Shown here: positions 59,847 through 64,000 of the stretch, in pieces | Numbering within the stretch: the stretch's first letter is position 1 | Layout of the letters: each line of letters starts with the position of its first letter | Assembly (NCBI RefSeq): GCF_017309385.1 | Contig: NZ_JAFJMJ010000001.1 | Span: forward strand, 1,922,001 to 1,986,000 | DNA from: Amycolatopsis sp. 195334CR | GTDB taxonomy: Bacteria > Actinomycetota > Actinomycetes > Mycobacteriales > Pseudonocardiaceae | Reading direction: 5' to 3' | Length of the DNA: 64,000 nucleotides | Position numbers and translations under genes: made by a program | The notes under the pieces: model-generated | What the model was told of the DNA's origin: nothing | What the model saw: the letters and a program-made list of their open reading frames with translations, nothing else | Database searches by the model: none

Positions 59847-59952
59847 GGCCGCGAGCGTAACGACCCCGTCCAGACCGGCGGGGACGAACCCGCATTCGGC
59901 CAAGATGGTGAATCTTCGCCGACATATGGTCAGAATGTGTTTCACTTCACAC

Positions 59953-59966
59953 CTACTCACGAGTAG
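59953..59966. promoter_or_regulatory. Palindrome upstream of the lipase gene
   Basis: CTACTC-AC-GAGTAG is a perfect inverted repeat 13 bp before the lipase ATG, flanked by TTCAC and GTGAA half-sites. It may be an operator. Confidence 0.4.
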
Positions 59967-59979
59967 ATAGGAAGTGAAG

Positions 59980-60921
59980 ATGCGGACAACGAGGTCCCTG
60001 GGCGCTGTGGCCCTGTCCCTGCTCCTGCTGATCGGGCTCGCCCCGGCCGGGCAGGCGGCGCCCCGGTACTTCGTGCCGTGGACGCTCGCCGCCGCGGTGC
60101 CCGCCCAGCTCGCGAATCCCGGCGGCCCGCCACCCGGCGCGAACGACTGGTCCTGCCGCCCCGGCGACGAGCACCCGAACCCGGTGGTGCTCACGCACGG
60201 CCTCGGCGCGAACCAGACGGTCAACTGGCAGACCTTCAGCCCGCTGCTGGCCAACGAGGGCTACTGCGTGTTCTCCCTGACCTACGGCGTGCCCGGCACG
60301 CCGAACCCGATCTACCAACCGGGCGGGCTGCTCCCGATGGAACAGAGCGCGGCCCAGCTCGGCGCGTTCATCGACCGGGTGCTCGACCGCACCGGCGCGA
60401 CCAAAGTGGACATCCTCGGCCACTCCGAGGGCACGCTGATGCCCAGTTATTACGTGCAGTTCCTCGGCGGTGCGGCCAAAGTGGACAAGTACGTCAGCCT
60501 GACCCCGCTGTGGCAGGGCACCACGCTGGCCGGTCTGTCCACCCTGTACCAGTGGGGCCAGGTGCTCGGGCTCGAGCCGGTGGTCGACGGGGTGCTCAAC
60601 CCGATCTGCGGCTCGTGCCCGCAGTTCCTCAAGGGCTCGGACTACCTGGCGAAGCTGCACGACAGCGGCACCTTCGCGCCGGGGGTCGAGTACACGAACA
60701 TCGTCACCAAGTACGACGAACTGGTCCTGCCCTACACCAGCGGACTTGGCACCGGGCCGAACGTGCACAACGTCGTGCTGCAGGAAACCTGCGGACTCGA
60801 CTTCGCCGAGCACGCCGGGGTCGCCGCCGACCGCAACACCGCCGGTCACGTGCTCAACGCGCTCGACCCGGCCAACGCCGGGCCCGTGCCGTGCGTACCG
60901 GCGGGCCCGCTCGGCAGCTAG
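59980..60921 (+). CDS. Secreted lipase/esterase
   Basis: 313 residues with a signal peptide (MRTTRSLGAVALSLLLLIGL, cleavage near QAA, about 26). Alpha/beta hydrolase of the bacterial lipase type: oxyanion region VVLTHGLGANQTVNW, nucleophile S149 in DILGHSEGTLMP (GHSEG), and a late His in GVAADRNTAGHVLNAL or DFAEHAG. Four to six cysteines may bridge after export. The ATG at 59980 has AGGAAG upstream. It probably hydrolyses lipids or esters outside the cell. A 26-bp palindrome directly follows the stop. Confidence 0.9.
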   Translation: MRTTRSLGAVALSLLLLIGLAPAGQAAPRYFVPWTLAAAVPAQLANPGGPPPGANDWSCRPGDEHPNPVVLTHGLGANQTVNWQTFSPLLANEGYCVFSLTYGVPGTPNPIYQPGGLLPMEQSAAQLGAFIDRVLDRTGATKVDILGHSEGTLMPSYYVQFLGGAAKVDKYVSLTPLWQGTTLAGLSTLYQWGQVLGLEPVVDGVLNPICGSCPQFLKGSDYLAKLHDSGTFAPGVEYTNIVTKYDELVLPYTSGLGTGPNVHNVVLQETCGLDFAEHAGVAADRNTAGHVLNALDPANAGPVPCVPAGPLGS

Positions 60922-60978
60922 GTGTCACGAATGTGGCTTTCGAGACGCGAGACGTCTCGAAAGCCACATTCGTGACAC
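60922..60978 (+). terminator. Perfect 26-bp palindrome behind the lipase gene
   Basis: The arm 60922-60947 (starts GTGTCACGAATGTGGCTTTC) is exactly complementary to 60953-60978 around loop CGAGA. It begins at the first base after the lipase stop. It shares the core GAATGTGGCTTTC with the element at 55667. Confidence 0.8.
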
Positions 60979-60996
60979 TCGGCTAGGTTCGACCGG

Positions 60997-61245
60997 GTGG
61001 AGACCTGGCGGATAGTCGCGGCCGTGCTGCTGGTCCTTCCCGGGCTCGTGGCGGTGCCGGTGATCATGGCGAAGGTGCGTGATCGGACACAGTCCTCGGC
61101 GTCGGTGGCCGTCTCCGGCGCCGTCTCGGTGACCGCGCTCGCCGTGCTCACCCTGCTGGTTCTCACCGTGCTGCCGCCGATCCCGAGCTGGGTGGCGGCC
61201 GTGACGGTGGTCGCCGCGGTCGGCGTTCTGCTGCTCACCGGGTAG
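60997..61245 (+). CDS. Small three-helix membrane protein
   Basis: 82 residues: helix 1 (about 5-24), basic loop KVRDRTQ, helices 2 and 3 (about 38-60 and 64-80). There is no motif. A TAGGTT -10-like box 8 nt before the GTG suggests a leaderless transcript, and the long palindrome just upstream insulates it. It lies between the lipase and ArsA-like genes on the same strand. Confidence 0.7.
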   Translation: METWRIVAAVLLVLPGLVAVPVIMAKVRDRTQSSASVAVSGAVSVTALAVLTLLVLTVLPPIPSWVAAVTVVAAVGVLLLTG

Positions 61246-61266
61246 TAGCTCAATTAGGCTGGCGGG

Positions 61267-62271
61267 GTGACCACACCCCTGGCCGGCTGGACCGACGAAC
61301 TCGCCAGAGCCCGGCTCCACTTCGTCACCGGCAAGGGCGGGACGGGGAAGACCACGCTCGCCGCCGCGCTGGCGCTGGCGCTCGCCCACGGCGGCCGCCG
61401 GGTGCTGCTGGTCGAGGTCGAGGGCAGGCAGGGGGTCGCCCAGCTCTTCGACACCGAGCCACTGCCCTACGCCGAGCAGCGGATCGCCTCCGCGCCGGGT
61501 GGTGGTGAGGTCCGCGCCCTGCACATCGACGCCGAGGCCGCGCTGCTCGAGTACTTCGAGATGTTCTACAACCTGGGCTTCGCCGGCCGGACCCTGCGCC
61601 GGATGGGCGCCATCGAGTTCGCCACCACGCTCGCGCCCGGCCTCCGCGACGTGCTGCTCACCGGCAAGATCAAGGAGTGCGTCCGGCGCACCGAGTCCGA
61701 CGGCCGCTACGCCTACGACGCGGTGATCGTGGACTCGCCGCCCACCGGCCGCGTGGTCAAGTTCCTCGACGTCACCAAGGCGCTCACCGACCTGGCCAAG
61801 ACCGGCCCGATCCGCGGCCAGGCCGAGGGCGTGGTCCGCCTGCTGCACTCCGGCGAAACCGCCGTCCACCTGGTCACCCTGCTCGAAGAGATGCCGGTGC
61901 GCGAGACCGTCGAGGCGGTCGCCGAACTCGACGGCGCCGACCTGCGTCCCGGTGCCGTACTGGTGAACAGGGTCCGGCCGCCGCGGCTGCCCGCCCGCTC
62001 GGTCACCGCCGCGGCCGACGGCCGGGTGGACGCCTCGCGCGTGCGTGCCGGGCTCACCTCGGCCGGGCTGGAACTGGGCGAGGAGACCCTGGACGCGCTC
62101 GTCGAGGAGACCGTCGAGCACGCCATCCGGGTGGCCGCCGAGCAACGCGCCCGCGAGCAACTGGCCGAGGCCGACCTGCCGACCGTCGAACTGCCCGACC
62201 TGACCGACGGGGTGGACGTGGCCGCGCTCTACGACCTCGCCGAAGCACTGCTCGAGCAGGGGGTGCGCTGA
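61267..62271 (+). CDS. ArsA-like ATPase, first subunit
   Basis: 334 residues, Rv3679 position. The deviant Walker [19 protein letters not shown] has the signature Lys. The switch region is [19 protein letters not shown]. The Cys residues that bind arsenite in ArsA are missing, so this is not an arsenite pump ATPase. In mycobacteria the two ArsA-like proteins form a complex linked to stress from glycerol metabolism. The GTG start lies 1 codon-spaced ahead of the second gene; the stops and starts are 1 nt apart. Confidence 0.93.
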   Translation: MTTPLAGWTDELARARLHFVTGKGGTGKTTLAAALALALAHGGRRVLLVEVEGRQGVAQLFDTEPLPYAEQRIASAPGGGEVRALHIDAEAALLEYFEMFYNLGFAGRTLRRMGAIEFATTLAPGLRDVLLTGKIKECVRRTESDGRYAYDAVIVDSPPTGRVVKFLDVTKALTDLAKTGPIRGQAEGVVRLLHSGETAVHLVTLLEEMPVRETVEAVAELDGADLRPGAVLVNRVRPPRLPARSVTAAADGRVDASRVRAGLTSAGLELGEETLDALVEETVEHAIRVAAEQRAREQLAEADLPTVELPDLTDGVDVAALYDLAEALLEQGVR

Positions 62272-62272
62272 C

Positions 62273-63400
62273 GTGGCCGAGACGCTGGACATGGACGCCC
62301 TGATCGACGACGAGAACACCCGCGTGATCGTCTGCTGCGGGTCGGGCGGCGTCGGCAAGACCACCACCGCGGCCGCGCTGGCCCTGCGCGCGGCCGAACG
62401 CGGCAGGCAGACCGTGGTGCTCACGATCGACCCGGCCCGGCGGCTGGCCCAGGCGCTGGGCCTGCGCGAACTCGGCAACCACCCGCGGCAGGTCAGCGTC
62501 GACGGCTTCGAGCCCAAGGGCGAGCTGTGGGCGATGATGCTGGACATGCGCCGCACCTTCGACGACATGGTGCGCGTGCACGCCGGCCCGGAACGCGCCG
62601 AGCAGCTGCTGGCGAACCCCTTCTACCAGACCATCTCCACCTCGTTCTCCGGCACGCAGGAGTACATGGCGATGGAGAAGCTGGGCCAGCTCGCCGCCAC
62701 CGGCGACTGGGACCTGATCATCGTCGACACCCCGCCGAGCCGGTCGGCGCTGGACTTCCTGGACGCGCCGACCCGGCTGTCCACCGCGCTCGACGGCCGG
62801 ATGATCCGGCTGCTCACCGGTCCGGCGAAGGCGGGCAGCTGGGGCCTGCGCAAGGTGGTCGGCGCCGGGTTCAGCATGTTCGCGAAGGCCGTCTCGACGA
62901 TCATCGGCGGCCAGCTGCTGACCGACGCGTCGGCGTTCATGCAGGCCTTCGACACCATGTTCGGCGGCTTCCGCGAGCGGGCGCGCAAGACCGCCGAGCT
63001 GCTGCGCTCGCAGGGCACCGCGTTCCTGGTGGTGGCCGCGCCCGAGCCGGACGCCCTGCGCGAGGCCAGTTACTTCGTCGAGCGGTTGTCCGAGGAGTCC
63101 ATGCCGCTGGCCGGGCTGGTGGCGAACCGCACCCACCCGGTGCTGGCCGAGCTGTCCGCGCCGAAGGCGCTGGCCGCGGCGGACTCGCTGGAGCGCGCGG
63201 CCAATCCGGCACCGCTGGCGGTGGCCGTGCTCCGGTTGCACGCGGACCGGGTGGCGCTGGCCGAGCGCGAGCGGCGGCTGCTGGCCAGGTTCACCAAGGC
63301 CCATCCGGGGGTCCCCGTGGTGGGGGTGCCCGCACTGCCGAGTGACGTGCACGACCTCGACGGACTGCGTGACATCGGGGACCGCCTCGCCGGCGGTTAA
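62273..63400 (+). CDS. ArsA-like ATPase, second subunit
   Basis: 375 residues, Rv3680 position. Walker A is [18 protein letters not shown], lacking the signature Lys that the partner has (GKGGTGKT), so the two sites are likely asymmetric. The switch region is [16 protein letters not shown]. The middle has [20 protein letters not shown]. The C-terminus is [18 protein letters not shown]. It probably dimerises with the first subunit. The stop overlaps the convergent whiB4 stop by 4 nt. Confidence 0.93.
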   Translation: MAETLDMDALIDDENTRVIVCCGSGGVGKTTTAAALALRAAERGRQTVVLTIDPARRLAQALGLRELGNHPRQVSVDGFEPKGELWAMMLDMRRTFDDMVRVHAGPERAEQLLANPFYQTISTSFSGTQEYMAMEKLGQLAATGDWDLIIVDTPPSRSALDFLDAPTRLSTALDGRMIRLLTGPAKAGSWGLRKVVGAGFSMFAKAVSTIIGGQLLTDASAFMQAFDTMFGGFRERARKTAELLRSQGTAFLVVAAPEPDALREASYFVERLSEESMPLAGLVANRTHPVLAELSAPKALAAADSLERAANPAPLAVAVLRLHADRVALAERERRLLARFTKAHPGVPVVGVPALPSDVHDLDGLRDIGDRLAGG

Positions 63401-63708
63401 CCGACCCGCGCGGCTTCTTCCTCGTCGATCCCGGCGAACTCCCGTTTCGCCGTCATCAGCAGTTCCTGCCAGGACGCCACGTCCGGGCGGCGGCGCAGCA
63501 GCGCGCGGCGCTCCCGTTCGGTCATGCCGCCCCACACCCCGAAGCTGATCCGGCTGTCCAGCGCCTCGGCCAGGCATTCCGTGCGGACCGGGCACCCCAT
63601 GCAGACGAGCTTCGCGCGGTTCTGCTCGGCACCCCGGACAAAAAGCTCGTCCGGATCGGTGTCCCGGCAGGACGCGTGGACTCGCCAATCCGACTGGTTG
63701 TTTTCCAT
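63397..63708 (-). CDS. whiB4: WhiB-family Fe-S regulator, WhiB4 type
   Basis: 103 residues. The four cluster cysteines are C14, C36, C39 and C45 ([11 protein letters not shown]). The turn [12 protein letters not shown] binds sigma factor in the family, and a basic RRALLRRRP follows. It corresponds by position (next to the ArsA-like pair) to mycobacterial whiB4, an oxygen-sensitive redox regulator. The start ATGGAAAACAACC is preceded by a GAGCTTGGGGG stretch. It would control oxidative-stress genes; targets cannot be read here. Confidence 0.94.
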   Translation of the reverse strand: MENNQSDWRVHASCRDTDPDELFVRGAEQNRAKLVCMGCPVRTECLAEALDSRISFGVWGGMTERERRALLRRRPDVASWQELLMTAKREFAGIDEEEAARVG

Positions 63709-64000
63709 GCCCCCAAGCTCCCTACCTGTTCGATCCCCGCAGGCGGGCCTCCCCCGGGGTGCAGCATAGACACCCCCAGGTGGCCGCGAGCCGGGCTCTC
63801 CCTCTGCTCACGTCGACCCGGGGCCCTCCCTTGGCCACCGGTACCGCCGAACCGACTAGTCCACCTGGTGGAGGACTAACCCATCCGTTGGCTCTTTCCG
63901 TGAGTTGTGACGGACTGTATTGGCCATCGGTTCCCCCGCCAAGTTGCCGGTGGTCTTTCGTTACCTCTGCACACGCCCGGCGGAGGTCACTGGAGCCACA
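63709..64000. other. Upstream region of whiB4
   Basis: 292 bp to the window edge. It should hold the whiB4 promoter and, to the right, that of a divergent gene (ponA2 in mycobacteria). I see no start codon with a convincing reading frame before the edge. CCACCTGGTGG at about 63860-63870 is a short palindrome that may be a regulatory site. Confidence 0.4.

Overview
The window is high-GC actinobacterial chromosome, with GTG/TTG starts, 4-nt ATGA/GTGA overlaps, a WhiB protein and apparently leaderless genes. The gene set and protein character point to Pseudonocardiaceae, probably an Amycolatopsis relative; that placement is inference from the reading, not a database result. Gene order follows the Mycobacterium tuberculosis block Rv3644c-Rv3681c (holB, topA, helicase, Tad locus and ssd, HAD phosphatase, acs, marP, CoA Nudix, thioredoxin-like, nth, crp, MBL, RidA, paired ArsA ATPases, whiB4), with several lineage-specific insertions.

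Layout. 1-2300: a ribosomal L11-like N-terminus cut by the window edge, a gamma-carbonic-anhydrase-like protein, a secreted M14 carboxypeptidase and tRNA-Thr(CGT). 2400-11000: a secreted membrane-anchored protein, then leftward holB, an MFS-thymidylate kinase fusion with a degenerate kinase P-loop, a tail-anchored protein and topA. 11000-16750: secreted serine protease, a 35-38 bp tandem repeat tract, two paralogous lipoproteins and a K+-independent proton-pumping pyrophosphatase. 16990-25900: a DEAD-box helicase with a repeat-filled insertion, a primase-polymerase-like protein, and a tightly overlapping leftward Tad/Flp operon (ssd, a proline-rich small ORF, tadA, tadB, tadC, a 56-residue pilin, tadE, a tadE-like gene). 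26617-27785: a HAD phosphatase followed by a promoter-hairpin unit that matches in position and fold the Ms1/6S-like RNA of actinobacteria.

27982-35049 is a peptidoglycan-salvage cassette inserted in the conserved block: NagZ, NamZ, an AmiE/beta-lactamase-fold hydrolase, a MurR-type regulator and MurQ. The first three are exported and would clip MurNAc-containing peptidoglycan fragments. MurQ would convert imported MurNAc-6-phosphate to GlcNAc-6-phosphate. A 34-bp palindrome in front of murR is the likely control site.

35069-47978: Rv3662c-like protein, phosphoribosyltransferase, GNAT, acetyl-CoA synthetase, a PadR unit, an AT-hook-like protein, cupin/OsmC, a GntR-MFS-DUF2848 catabolic unit with shared TGTATACA sites, a POT peptide transporter and NhaA. 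48019-53943: envelope and redox homeostasis genes ending with the cAMP receptor protein. 54404-64000: an MFS exporter, MBL and Nudix hydrolases with an inserted pair of unknown genes, RidA, DUF4177, a secreted lipase, the ArsA-like pair and whiB4.

Recurrent oddities are tandem-repeat expansions inside conserved genes, and three perfect 23-26 bp palindromes placed immediately behind stop codons.
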